This document shows, one piece after another, positions 22,896-30,910 of a stretch of DNA of 31,552 bases (the first letter of the stretch is position 1; each line of letters begins with the position of its first letter). Source of the DNA: JAQAZP01 sp965531145 (GTDB lineage Bacteria > Acidobacteriota > JAQAZP01); contig CBESOE010000036.1 in the NCBI GenBank assembly GCA_965531145.1, positions 1 to 31,552 on the forward strand, written 5' to 3'. The notes below the pieces were generated by a model. It had not been told where the DNA came from and ran no database searches. It worked only from the letters and a program-made list of their open reading frames with translations. A program made the position numbers and the translations under genes.

Positions 22896-23233
22896 ATGGC
22901 AACCGAGCTGGAGGCATACGAGGAATGGCTCCGTGCGAAACGATTGACTGCCGACCACAAAGTACGGTTTTTCGTGGGGTGGGTAGAGCGGTTTATGCGG
23001 CTGCGGACCACGAGGGCGAAAGAGGCCTGGCAGGACACCTTGCGGGTGAGCGAACTGGTGCAGCTGCGGGTGAAGGATATCGACTTCGAATCCGGGATGA
23101 TCATGGTGCGGATATCCGCCGGGTGCAGGAGCTGCTGGGTCACAAGAGCGTGGAGACTACCATGTTGTACACCCATGTGTTGCAGGCGATGGCGCCGGAG
23201 GTGTGCAGCCCGCTGGACGAACTGCCCGGCTGA
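22896..23233 (+). pseudogene. intI: Integron integrase (IntI-like tyrosine recombinase), internally deleted
   Basis: Three pieces of an IntI-type recombinase are joined. The first, from the ATG at 22896, ends in KVRFFVGWVERFMRL, part of the N-terminal SAM-like domain. The second is LRVSELVQLRVKDIDF, the box I region with its catalytic arginine. After a frame change near 23110 comes DIRRVQELLGHKSVETTMLYTHVLQ with SPLDEL before the stop, carrying the late histidine and the tyrosine nucleophile; the YTHVL...SPLD ending is characteristic of integron integrases. The middle of the N-domain, the catalytic lysine and the HxxR motif are missing. A full protein has about 320 residues; only ~110 codons remain. 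It is divergent from most cassettes, as in standard integrons. Confidence 0.85.
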
Positions 23234-23234
23234 C

Positions 23235-23457
23235 TTACAACTCTGCCGGGCGGCAGAGATCTTCCACCTGCTGAAGCGGAAGGCGATTGCTGCGACTGTT
23301 GGGCGGCAGTCCGGCCCGGGTGTAGGGCAGGAGACCGCCGGCATCGCGGATGGCGAGGATCTCCGGCGGCAGTTGGGAAACGAGAATTCCTGGCCGGCAC
23401 CGCTTCATCAAGGCCCGCCAGGCGGGCGAGGGCCTTTTCCGCGAATGTCATTCCCAT
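23235..23457 (-). pseudogene. LeuC/LeuD-like remnant (start of large subunit joined to end of small subunit)
   Basis: On the minus strand MGMTFAEKALARLAGLDEAVPAR matches the N-terminus of 3-isopropylmalate/homoaconitate dehydratase large subunits. In another frame, LPPEILAIRDAGGLLPYTRAGLP, with a stop at 23235, resembles the C-terminus of the small subunit. Everything between, including all catalytic cysteines, is lost. It lies 19 bp downstream of the intact fused dehydratase gene and ends one base from the stop of the integrase pseudogene. The small-subunit match is less certain than the large-subunit one. Confidence 0.6.
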
Positions 23458-23476
23458 CTCTGGTATCTCAATGCCG

Positions 23477-25273
23477 CTACCGGAGCAGGCCGCCTTTCTT
23501 GTAGATCGCCATCTGCACGTCGGAGAAGGTGCCCTGCAGTTCCCTGCCGTCGGGCAGCGTGATACTTCCGCTTTCGAGATCCACCTCGATCCGGTCACCG
23601 GTTTTCAGACCGGCCCCGATCAGGCTGGCGGTGACGATGGGGAAGCCCTTGTTGATCGCGTTCCGTTCGTAGATTGCGCCGAAGGATTCGGCGATGACGC
23701 AGGAGACGCCGAGGCTCTCGAAACAGTCCACCGCCTGCTGCCGTGACGAACCGGCACCGAAGTTCTTCGGCACCACCACCATGTCGCCGGGCTGAGCCTT
23801 TTTGGCGAAATCCTCGTAGCCCTCGAGGTTGTCGAAGGTGTACTGGCCCATCTCCGCCAGGTCGGTGATCGCCAGGTAGCGGTTGTGGTAGATCATGTCG
23901 GTGTCGATGTTGTCCCGGTCGATGACCCAGGCCCGGCCGGTGAAGCGGGTAGGGTGCGGCCTTTCTTCGTGATGATGGGCCGTGGCATTCGGTGAGCTGT
24001 ACTCGCGCCGGGGCGCGGTGAGCGGCACGTCGGGGATATGGTCGGGCAGGGTGATGGCCCCGGCCACTGCCGAAGCGGCCACCACTGCGGGAGAGGCGAG
24101 GAACACCTCGCCCCGGCCCTGCTTGCCGGCGAAGTTGCGGTTGCCGGTGCTGATGGTCACTTCGCCGGGGCCGTTCTGGCCGATCTGGCCGGCGGCACAG
24201 CCGCCGCAGCCGGCGTTGCTCACCAGGGCGCCCGCGTCCTTGAAGATCTCCAGCATGCCATCCTTGAGGCAGAGCTGCCAGACCGCGTCGGTGGACGGGA
24301 CGATCTTCAGCACCACGTCGGGGGCCACCTTCCGTCCCTTGAGGATATCAGCCGCGGCCTTGAGGTCCTCGTAGCGGCCGTTGGTGCAGGAACCGATGAA
24401 GGCCGAGTCGATCCGGGTGCCGGCCACGGCCCGCACCTCGGTCACGTCCTCGGGGTGGCCGGGACGGGAGACCAGCGGCTCGAGGCCGTCGATGTCGATC
24501 TCGATGACCTTCTCGTACTCGGCGTCGGGATCGGCGAAAACCGGCTCTATTTTCTGGCCGGAGGCCTTGGCGCAGTATTCCAGCACTTCCTCATTGGGCG
24601 GGAAGAAGGCGATGATCCCGGCCATCTCTGTTGCCATGGAGGCCATGGTCACCCGGCCGGCCAGGCCCAGGTTCTCGGCCGCTTCGCCGTAGAACTCGGC
24701 GGCGTAGCCCAGGAGGGTGTTGGCCCCCAGTTCGCGCAGCACGGCCAGCACCATGTCCTTGGGCGTGGCGTGCGGCGAGGGGGTACCCTTGAGCACCACC
24801 TTCACCGAGGGCGGCACCTTGAACCAGACCTTGCCGTGGGCCCAGGCGTGGGCGATGTCCACGTCACCCATGCCCTGTCCGAAGGCGCCGATGGCGCCGA
24901 GGATGTTGGCGTGGGAATCGGTGGAGACGAAGGTCGAACCGGGAACCGCCAGGCCCCGGTCGATGGCCACGTGGGTGCCGATGCCCTGGTCGATGTCGAA
25001 GACCTTGACCCCGTGGTCGCGGGCATACATGCGGCAGATCTGCTGGTTGGTGGCGTACTTCTGGTCAGAGCCGCCGGGGTTGCAGTCGAAGGTGAAGAAG
25101 GTTCTGTCCGGGTCTTCGATGTCGAGACCGTTCTCCTCGAGGTTCTTCACCACGTTGGCCCCGCCGAAGTCGCGGGCCACCCGGGCGTCGATCAGGATGT
25201 CGACGATCTCCCCGGGCCGCACATCGCGGTCGGCGTGGTTGGCCAGGATCTTTTCGATGATCGGCTTGCCCAT
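23477..25273 (-). CDS. Aconitase/3-isopropylmalate dehydratase family, large and small subunits fused
   Basis: A 598-residue dehydratase. The large-subunit part (1 to ~430) has the [4Fe-4S] ligands Cys296 (GSCTNGR), Cys356 and Cys359 (NAGCGGC) and STDSHANILGAIGAFGQGMGD. The small-subunit part (~445-598) has DRDNIDTDMI and the substrate loop FGAGSSR (505-511). LeuC and LeuD are normally separate. An HHHEERPH linker joins them here. It is downstream of a beta-decarboxylating dehydrogenase gene (23-bp gap), so the pair performs isomerisation followed by oxidative decarboxylation: citrate/isocitrate, homocitrate or isopropylmalate are all possible. The start has GAGGA about 6 bp upstream. Confidence 0.88.
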   Translation of the reverse strand: MGKPIIEKILANHADRDVRPGEIVDILIDARVARDFGGANVVKNLEENGLDIEDPDRTFFTFDCNPGGSDQKYATNQQICRMYARDHGVKVFDIDQGIGTHVAIDRGLAVPGSTFVSTDSHANILGAIGAFGQGMGDVDIAHAWAHGKVWFKVPPSVKVVLKGTPSPHATPKDMVLAVLRELGANTLLGYAAEFYGEAAENLGLAGRVTMASMATEMAGIIAFFPPNEEVLEYCAKASGQKIEPVFADPDAEYEKVIEIDIDGLEPLVSRPGHPEDVTEVRAVAGTRIDSAFIGSCTNGRYEDLKAAADILKGRKVAPDVVLKIVPSTDAVWQLCLKDGMLEIFKDAGALVSNAGCGGCAAGQIGQNGPGEVTISTGNRNFAGKQGRGEVFLASPAVVAASAVAGAITLPDHIPDVPLTAPRREYSSPNATAHHHEERPHPTRFTGRAWVIDRDNIDTDMIYHNRYLAITDLAEMGQYTFDNLEGYEDFAKKAQPGDMVVVPKNFGAGSSRQQAVDCFESLGVSCVIAESFGAIYERNAINKGFPIVTASLIGAGLKTGDRIEVDLESGSITLPDGRELQGTFSDVQMAIYKKGGLLR

Positions 25274-25296
25274 GTCATGTCCTCTTCGCCTGCGGT

Positions 25297-26481
25297 TCAG
25301 AGCCGGGCGATCACGGCATCGGTGAGCTGGTCGGTGGTGACAGCGCCCTTGTCGAAGACGTCCGGGCCGCCGCGCAGCATCAGCATGTCGTAGGTCAGCG
25401 ACTTACCGTCCACCACCACTTCGCCGATGGCGGTGCGGATCCGCTCGGCCTTCTCGGTCTCGCCGAGGTGGTCAAGCATCATGCAGGCGCTCATGAACAT
25501 GGCGACGGGGTTGACGATGGGCGGGTCGAGATTTTCGTACTTGGGGGCCGAGCCATGGGTGGGCTCGAAGACGGCCACGTCGGCGCCGACGTTGGCGCTG
25601 CAGGCGAAGCCCAGGCCGCCAACCAGGCCGGCAAAGCCGTCGGAAACGATATCGCCGAACATGTTGCCGGCCACGAGCACGCCATAGTTCTCGGGGTTCT
25701 TGGTCAGCCACATCATCTGGGCGTCGATGTTGGTGTTCCACAGTTCGATCCCCGGGTAGTCCTTCTGGATCTTGAAGCCGATCTCCAGCATCATCCCCGA
25801 GGTCTCACGGATCACGTTGGGCTTTTCGCAGATGGTCACCGACTTGTAGCCGAACTTCCTGGCATATTCGAACGCTTCCCCGACGATCCGCTCACAGGCC
25901 TGACGGGTGAAGATTCTCGTCGAGACGGCCAGGTCCTCCCGGGGGGCGTCGGCGAATTTCTTGAACTTGGGATGGCTGTTCAGTGCGTCCCAGACTTGCG
26001 GGGGCGGGTTGGTCCACTCCACGCCGCCGTAGAGGCCCTCGGTGTTCTGACGGAAGATCACCACGTCCACCGCCGGCTCTTCAACGGTGTTTCCCGGCCC
26101 GCGGCGAATGAAGTTCAGCGGGTTGCCCTTGACCGAACGGCAGGGCCGCACGCAGACGTCGAGGTTGAACAGTTGCCGCATGGCGACGATGGGGCTGAAG
26201 TAGGTGAAGCCCTTGTCCCGCAGCTCGGGGGCCAGTTCATTGGCCGCTTCACCCTTGGGCTTGGAGGTGATGGCGCCGAAGAGGCCCACCTTGTGCTCAC
26301 GGAGCAGGTCGATGGTCCGGTCGGGGAGCGGGTTCCCCTCGGTGCACCAGAATTCCCAGCCGATGTCGGCGTGAACGTAATCGGCTTCAAAGCCGACCTT
26401 GTCAAGGACGCGGATGGCGGCGGGCAGGACGACCTTGCCGATGCCGTCACCGGGCATGGAGACGATGGTTCTCTTGGACAA
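25297..26481 (-). CDS. Isocitrate/isopropylmalate-family dehydrogenase
   Basis: A 394-residue beta-decarboxylating dehydrogenase. GDGIGKVVLPAA is the N-terminal nucleotide/substrate segment, FRQNTEGLYGGVEW the region that selects substrate, and GNMFGDIVSDGFAGLVGG with EPTHGSAPKYE the Mg and NAD-binding signature. The NTEGLY string and the aconitase-like neighbour favour isocitrate or homoisocitrate over isopropylmalate, but this cannot be settled here. The start is TTG at 26481 (reads SKRTIVSMPGDG), strongly supported by AGGAGG 8 bp upstream. First gene of a two-gene operon. Confidence 0.88.
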   Translation of the reverse strand: MSKRTIVSMPGDGIGKVVLPAAIRVLDKVGFEADYVHADIGWEFWCTEGNPLPDRTIDLLREHKVGLFGAITSKPKGEAANELAPELRDKGFTYFSPIVAMRQLFNLDVCVRPCRSVKGNPLNFIRRGPGNTVEEPAVDVVIFRQNTEGLYGGVEWTNPPPQVWDALNSHPKFKKFADAPREDLAVSTRIFTRQACERIVGEAFEYARKFGYKSVTICEKPNVIRETSGMMLEIGFKIQKDYPGIELWNTNIDAQMMWLTKNPENYGVLVAGNMFGDIVSDGFAGLVGGLGFACSANVGADVAVFEPTHGSAPKYENLDPPIVNPVAMFMSACMMLDHLGETEKAERIRTAIGEVVVDGKSLTYDMLMLRGGPDVFDKGAVTTDQLTDAVIARL

Positions 26482-26817
26482 CGCTAAACCTCCTGGGTGG
26501 AAACGAAAGTTACCTTAAACATTAAAGTGATGAGGTCCGCCGGGACCGCACCACCTGTTTTCCCATACCGTGTACGCGCCAAAGGGGCCGGCTCGATATA
26601 GCTGACCGCCCCCCAGGCAAACCACCACGAAAACGGCAAGACAATAGCACGATGGAGGTCGGATTTCCACCTGATTCGGCAGAAATTCCGGGGGCTGGCA
26701 GAACCGCAGAAATTAGTTACCTGTCCCCAAATTAAGAGATTGATGATTCACATGTTAATTAGGGGACAGGTAACTAATTACGGTGTTGGTTGCATGGGAA
26801 AAACAGGTGTCCGTCAC
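26482..26817. other. Intergenic region with a REP-like hairpin
   Basis: 336 bp between divergent-looking neighbours (both genes read leftwards, so this is the upstream region of the dehydrogenase operon and the downstream region of the sulfotransferase-like gene). Apart from the hairpin at 26711-26779 nothing was recognised. No convincing -35/-10 pair was found for the dehydrogenase operon. Confidence 0.5.
26711..26779. repeat. Long inverted repeat with ACCTGTCCCC core (REP/MITE-like)
   Basis: 25-bp arms at 26711-26735 and 26755-26779 pair with one mismatch around a 19-base loop. The arm contains GTTACCTGTCCCC, a string I associate with dispersed hairpins mobilised by REP-associated (RAYT) or IS200-like transposases. 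No transposase lies next to it. It follows the sulfotransferase-like gene and may also serve as a transcript end. Confidence 0.65.
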
Positions 26818-28035
26818 CTACTGTTCGATCCAGTCACCGAGGGTCGCGGGGTCGATACGCTGCACTTCCAGCAGAGTGGCGATGAGGGATTCGTCGTCGG
26901 CGGCCCGGGAAGTGTTGTAGAACTCCCAGACCATCTCCCCGGCCCGGGTCACCTCGAAGGCCCGGCCGTTCACCGAGTCGGTGATCAGGGTATTGCCATT
27001 GGGCAGCCGCGAGCAGGAACCGAGCACCGGGGAGTTGAAGCCGTTCTCCTCATTCCCCTCGTAGGACCAGTGGATCTCTTCGGTGAGCGGGTCGATCTCC
27101 ACCACCTTTGACCCGCCGGGGTGGCCGCTGTTGTCAAAGAGCAGCATCCGGCCGTTGTCCAGCAGGGTGGGCTGGTGCTGCTCCAGCCAGTCGCCGGTCA
27201 TCGCCCATACCACCTGCCCCTGGTCGAGATCGACGATGGCGATGGCGTTGAGGTTGCGCATGGAAACCAGCACGTTGCCCTGGCGAAAGAGGGGGGAGCG
27301 GTGGGCCTGGCTGCCGTCGAAGACTTCGATGGTGTTGGTGTGCAGCAGATGGCCTGATGTGGGCATGGGCTCGAGGTAGCGGCTGAACGGGGAGTCTTCG
27401 AAGGCCACCAGCAGCGACTGCCGGTGAAGCTGTCGGCCCTCGCTGTCCAGAACGGTGATGAAATCTTCCCGGACCTGTTTGTCCGGGGAGATGCGGCGGA
27501 GGATCCCCTTGCGCCAGGTCAGGGCGTAGATCAGCCCCTCATCGGTGACAGACAGGTCGTGGTGTGCCGGCATGTGGGCGGCCCAGATCAACTGGGAGTC
27601 CTTGTCCAGCTTGAGCAGGCCGTAGCCGGTGACCACGGCCAGCAGGTCGCCGTCGGGGAAGAGGTGCACCCGGCGCCAGAAGAGCGGTTTTTCGGCCTTG
27701 TCCGGTCTTCGGGCGGCGGCGGCCGGCGGCAGCTTGTTGAAGTCGAAACTCCAGGTGTGGAGGATGCGGCCATCCATGTCGGTGAGGAAGGCCGACTGGC
27801 CGTGGCCCCCGTTGCAGAGGTTCAGCCCGGGCCACGTTTTGTCCGGCAGATGGAAGGTGACGCTCTGCTTGTCCGTGGCCGGTTTGTACCCGGCGAGGTA
27901 GCCGAGGGCCTTCAGTTGACGGTTGGTTTTGTCCGGTGGCTTCTCGGCATCCCCGCCGGAGCAGGCACACAGTATGGCCGTAACGGCAATCAGGGTGAGC
28001 AGGATGCGCCTGTTCGGGGATGCTGTGGGCGTCAT
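26818..28035 (-). CDS. Arylsulfotransferase (ASST)-like lipoprotein
   Basis: 405 residues. A signal peptide (RRILLTLIAVTAILCAC) with a lipobox cysteine at about residue 25 points to an outer-membrane or periplasmic lipoprotein. The rest is a beta-propeller of the arylsulfotransferase family: GLNLCNGGHGQSAFLTDMDG, HDLSVTDEGLIYALTW, SHLLHTNTIEVFDG-like and SRLPNGNTLITDSVNGRAFEV. In characterised members a propeller histidine transfers sulfate between phenols; many relatives have no known activity, so the reaction is uncertain. The start at 28035 follows GAGGA. No operon partner. Confidence 0.75.
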   Translation of the reverse strand: MTPTASPNRRILLTLIAVTAILCACSGGDAEKPPDKTNRQLKALGYLAGYKPATDKQSVTFHLPDKTWPGLNLCNGGHGQSAFLTDMDGRILHTWSFDFNKLPPAAAARRPDKAEKPLFWRRVHLFPDGDLLAVVTGYGLLKLDKDSQLIWAAHMPAHHDLSVTDEGLIYALTWRKGILRRISPDKQVREDFITVLDSEGRQLHRQSLLVAFEDSPFSRYLEPMPTSGHLLHTNTIEVFDGSQAHRSPLFRQGNVLVSMRNLNAIAIVDLDQGQVVWAMTGDWLEQHQPTLLDNGRMLLFDNSGHPGGSKVVEIDPLTEEIHWSYEGNEENGFNSPVLGSCSRLPNGNTLITDSVNGRAFEVTRAGEMVWEFYNTSRAADDESLIATLLEVQRIDPATLGDWIEQ

Positions 28036-28125
28036 GGGGATTCCTCAGCGAGCGTGGACGGTCCGGCACTGCCAAACGCCTGTAATCTATTGTGTTCGTC
28101 CTGCCGATGCAAGCGGAGCAGAGGC

Positions 28126-28150
28126 CCGGCCCATGGGCCGGTGATTTTTT
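28126..28150 (+). terminator. Intrinsic terminator-like palindrome
   Basis: A perfect 16-bp palindrome CCGGCCCATGGGCCGG (28126-28141) with six T residues at 28145-28150. It is oriented for rightward transcription, yet no rightward gene precedes it. It may be left over from a lost gene or act as an operator for the leftward lipoprotein gene. Confidence 0.5.
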
Positions 28151-28156
28151 CCAAAC

Positions 28157-28342
28157 GTGGCGGGGGAGATCTACTTCGACACCTGGTATCAGACCATTCC
28201 GGGCTCCGGAAGCTTTGTGGGTGACATGAAGTTCATCATGGTGGCCGAGGACGTGACCTCGCCGCCTTACAACCTGCCGCCCTACCCGCCGTCCGGCAGC
28301 ACCAGCACGTCCAACTTCACCGTCACCACCTTCTCGCCCTGA
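28157..28342 (+). pseudogene. Short ORF, probably the 3' fragment of a lost secreted protein
   Basis: 61 codons from GTG (28157) to the stop at 28342: AGEIYFDTWYQTIPGSGSFV, then a Pro/Ser/Thr-rich end (YPPSGSTSTSNFTVTTFSP). No ribosome binding site precedes the GTG; instead a T-run does. The composition and beta-like pattern look like the tail of an exported protein. Not recognised; a chance ORF cannot be excluded. Confidence 0.35.
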
Positions 28343-28350
28343 TAAACAAA

Positions 28351-28390
28351 ACCCCGGGGGAGGCGGCTGCCGTGCCGCCCCCGCCGGGGT
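28351..28390 (-). terminator. Terminator of the BlaI/M56 operon
   Basis: A GC-rich stem: ACCCCGGGGGAGGCGGC (28351-28367) against GCCGCCCCCGCCGGGGT (28374-28390). On the minus strand it is followed by TTTTGTTT. It lies about 35 bp after the M56 gene stop. Confidence 0.7.
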
Positions 28391-28422
28391 CCTCAGGCTC
28401 GGTCATTGAATCAGGTAAGGTC

Positions 28423-30105
28423 CTATTTCTTGCTCTCGATCTGCTGTATCTTCTTCTGGATCGACTGCAGCTCAGTGCGAAGCTCGTCGGCCTTCTCCTG
28501 CTTGCCCAGTTCTTCCAGCTTGGCGATTTTCTCCTCGTAGATCGCGGCCTTTTCTTTCAGCTTGAGCAGCGAATCCTTATTCATTTTCGCATTGATCTTG
28601 GTGTGGATCTTGGCCACGATCTGGGCGTCCGGCTCCACGGTCATGCTGTCCAGCAGCGCGTCCTGGGCCACGAGCACCGTCTCCACTCCGGCCAGCTCCT
28701 GCTGCCCGATGCCGGCCTTGATCTTGTCCAGTTCAGCCTGCGAAGCACCGGCTTCCTTTGCCGTGGTGTATTCCACCTTCAGGCCGTACATCGCTTTCTT
28801 GCGGAAACTGAGACCGCGGACCACGTCATACATCTCCTCGAGGTTCAGCTCCCGGCCGCGCCAGGGGTCGCCGTAGGAGAAGCTGTCCAGCGCGGTTTCC
28901 GGTGACTGGTGGAACACCGCCATCAGGAAGGCGTTCCGCTCCTCGAAAGCGATCTCGCCGTCGCCGTCGACGTCGGCCGAGGGATAGGCGGCGATCCGCT
29001 GGACAATGGCCTTGGCGTGCTGGTCGATCATCTCGCTGGTCAGGGTGGTTTCGGTGGTGCCGGCGATGCCGGTGAGCACAAAGCCGCTCCAGGCCAGCAG
29101 GACGATCAGGGTGGCTGCGCGCAGGATGGGCCGGCCCGCGGGGCGCAGGGGGGATTCGAGAATCATGTCTATTCTCCTTTCAATGGTGCTGGTTCGGCCG
29201 GCCATGCAGGTGGGGCGGTAGGCCAGGCCGTTCAAACGGGCTGACGGAACCGCCTCCAGCAGGCAGCGTGCGTATTCGCTGGCGCAGAGCTTGCCGTGAC
29301 GCAGGGCCCATCGGTCACAGGCATGCTCGCGGGCCAGGTCGATGTGACGATTGACCCACGCCACAACCGGCCAGAAGAAAAGTACCGTTCCGGCGATCCA
29401 CTGCAGGCAGCGCAGCCAGGGGTCCCCTCTCCGGAGATGGGTCACCTCGTGCACTACCACCGTCTCCAGCTCGTCCGGCCGAACGGTCTGGCGGCGGGAT
29501 AGGACCAGCAGCGGCCTGGTCAGCCCCACAATGAAGGCTGACTGGAACTCGCTGCTGATGCGGACCATCGGAACACGGCGCAATCCGAATCGCCGGCAGA
29601 CATCACTGACCAGTTGCCTGATCTCGGGGTCGGCCGGCGGGAGTGCACGACAGTAGGTGAGAAGCGCCCGGTGGCGGCGGCTCCTCCAGAGGAGCAGCGT
29701 CACCACGGTGGCGATATAGGCCAGGGCCAGCAGGGTCACCCAGGGGAAACCACCGGCAGCGTCACCGGCCGCCATTTCGTCGGCGGGTTGGTCAGCCAGG
29801 GGGTTGACCGTGGCCAGCTCGGCGCCGATCTGGCCCAGGGAGGACCCGGCCATGGGGCCGTTCTGCACGGCCGCCTGAAAGAGGCTGGGCAGGGACCAGG
29901 ACCAGCCGGGCCCCAGGGGGATGAGGAAGCGGACCAGCACGATGGTCCAGAGCGCCACCTCGAAGGCCGGCGGTATCTTTCGTCTCAGCAGTTTCGCCGG
30001 CAGCCAGGTCAGACCGGCCAGCAGCGTGCCCAGGACCAGCGCCTTGCCCAGCCAGGCCAGCAGGGCCAGGGCCAGGGGGTTGAGAGAGGACAGCAGTTCG
30101 CTCAT
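28423..30105 (-). CDS. M56-family (BlaR1/MecR1-like) membrane metallopeptidase with EF-hand and coiled-coil tail
   Basis: 560 residues. Four to five membrane helices lie in the first ~330 (ALLAWLGKALVLGTLLAGLTWL, FPWVTLLALAYIATVVTLLLW, TVLFFWPVVAWV, ATLIVLLAWSGFVLTGI). His219-Glu220-Val-Thr-His223 in VVVHEVTHLRRGDPW is the zinc motif of M56 proteases. Beyond the last helix there is no penicillin-binding sensor. Instead there is an EF-hand loop (DVDGDGEIAFEE, about residue 380) and a lysine/glutamate-rich coiled coil to the end. The gene overlaps blaI (30102-30105), so protease and repressor are co-made. In the BlaR1 model the protease inactivates the repressor after sensing. Here the signal could be calcium or another envelope cue, by inference. 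Confidence 0.88.
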   Translation of the reverse strand: MSELLSSLNPLALALLAWLGKALVLGTLLAGLTWLPAKLLRRKIPPAFEVALWTIVLVRFLIPLGPGWSWSLPSLFQAAVQNGPMAGSSLGQIGAELATVNPLADQPADEMAAGDAAGGFPWVTLLALAYIATVVTLLLWRSRRHRALLTYCRALPPADPEIRQLVSDVCRRFGLRRVPMVRISSEFQSAFIVGLTRPLLVLSRRQTVRPDELETVVVHEVTHLRRGDPWLRCLQWIAGTVLFFWPVVAWVNRHIDLAREHACDRWALRHGKLCASEYARCLLEAVPSARLNGLAYRPTCMAGRTSTIERRIDMILESPLRPAGRPILRAATLIVLLAWSGFVLTGIAGTTETTLTSEMIDQHAKAIVQRIAAYPSADVDGDGEIAFEERNAFLMAVFHQSPETALDSFSYGDPWRGRELNLEEMYDVVRGLSFRKKAMYGLKVEYTTAKEAGASQAELDKIKAGIGQQELAGVETVLVAQDALLDSMTVEPDAQIVAKIHTKINAKMNKDSLLKLKEKAAIYEEKIAKLEELGKQEKADELRTELQSIQKKIQQIESKK

Positions 30106-30518
30106 TGTTTCTCTCCCCGGCGAACGTCCGCTTCCCGGGCCGCCCGCTTCTGGATCTTGTCCTCGATTCGACGCAGATCTTCCGGTGAGAGGTCGCTCTC
30201 CTCCACCAGGTGGAGCACCAGGTCTTCGGCCTGACCGTCGAACACGGTCTGGACAAAGCTCTCCAGCCGCTGGCGCAGCACCTGCTCCCGCCGGACCTGG
30301 GGAGTGTAGACAAAGGGTTGCCGGCCACGGTCCACCTCCAGGGCACCCTTTTCCCCGAGGTTCTTCATCATGGTCATGATCGTGGTGTAGGCCGGCTTGG
30401 TCTCGCTCGGGGGCAGGGCGTCGATCACCTGCTGCACCGTTCCCGAGCCGAGCTGCCAGAGTACTTTCATCACATCCAGCTCGGCTGGCGTGATGTGTGG
30501 ACTGTTTTTACGGGGCAT
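30102..30518 (-). CDS. blaI: BlaI/MecI/CopY-family repressor
   Basis: 138 residues from the ATG at 30518 (MPRKNSPHITPAELDVMKVL). The winged helix (GTVQQVIDALPPSETKPAYTTIMTMMKNLGEKG) and wing (RGRQPFVYTP) are typical of BlaI. The C-terminal helices dimerise. Start choice: GGAGGAG lies a few bases before MPRK; an in-frame ATG four codons earlier overlaps that site, and the open frame further upstream runs through the promoter. It controls itself and the M56 gene through the operator at 30552-30571. Confidence 0.9.
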   Translation of the reverse strand: MPRKNSPHITPAELDVMKVLWQLGSGTVQQVIDALPPSETKPAYTTIMTMMKNLGEKGALEVDRGRQPFVYTPQVRREQVLRQRLESFVQTVFDGQAEDLVLHLVEESDLSPEDLRRIEDKIQKRAAREADVRRGEKQ

Positions 30519-30549
30519 CTTCTCCTCCATCGTTACTAGTATGATAAAA

Positions 30550-30578
30550 GTATTACTATGCGTATAGTAATTTGTCAA
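30550..30578 (-). promoter_or_regulatory. Promoter with embedded BlaI operator
   Basis: On the minus strand, -35 TTGACA (30573-30578), a 17-bp spacer and -10 TAATAC (30550-30555). The palindrome with arms ATTACTAT/ATAGTAAT (30552-30571) fills the spacer. A shorter palindrome, TACTAGTA (30535-30542), sits near the start site. This is the two-operator layout seen in bla/mec-type regulons. Confidence 0.75.
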
Positions 30579-30910
30579 GCACTTTTTATCGATGTCGTAA
30601 AAACACCGTATTATCCCAAACGCCCTGATCAACGGAAAGTTCAATTTATGAAGGGGATAAGGTGCTCGATGGGATTGGCCGTTTCCGGCGTGCGGGGTCA
30701 TGGCCTGCTGCGAGTGCTGGAATGGATTGCGTGGATTGTGGAAAAGCCTTAGATTATTAGAAACAGGATTCAAGACGAAACCACATATTCCTGTCGCACC
30801 TTAAAAGGACAACCATATATGAGAGTTTTTTGATTTTCTGGATGCCCGCCAGCTGCACGGTGACCGGGAATGCGCCCTGACGAGATGAACAGAAGAGGAG
30901 GCAGAACAGA
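30579..30910. other. Gene-free stretch between the blaI promoter and the small-peptide gene
   Basis: About 330 bp. No supported gene, RNA or repeat was recognised. It ends in AGAGGAGG (30893-30900), the ribosome binding site of the next ORF. Its plus-strand promoter was not identified with confidence. Confidence 0.4.

Larger units (their letters stand above)
19919..23233 (-). mobile_element. Decayed chromosomal integron: five attC-like sites, four gene cassettes, broken integrase
   Basis: From right to left: an integron-integrase pseudogene on the plus strand (22896-23233), then attC-like sites at 22524-22624, 22041-22143, 21535-21607, 20711-20875 and 19919-20081. Cassette genes at 22138-22512, 20888-21462 and 20312-20644 point away from the integrase, the standard layout; the one at 21819-21974 is reversed. 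The two ends of each cassette are complementary, as they must be if they once joined in a circular cassette: 20075-20082 GTTATCTT with 20710-20717; 20868-20875 GTTGGCCA with 21534-21541; 21601-21607 GTTCGAC with 22041-22047; 22137-22144 GTTAGCCA with 22523-22530. No attI was recognised. Confidence 0.85.

Noticed and set aside
24038..25393. Long plus-strand open frame opposite the dehydratase gene
   Set aside because: It is a GC-rich shadow of a gene with clear iron-sulfur motifs; its translation is dominated by Gly, His, Val and Asp repeats without domains.
25468..26487. Long plus-strand open frame opposite the dehydrogenase gene
   Set aside because: Antisense shadow of a well-supported gene with family motifs; no ribosome binding site or recognisable protein.
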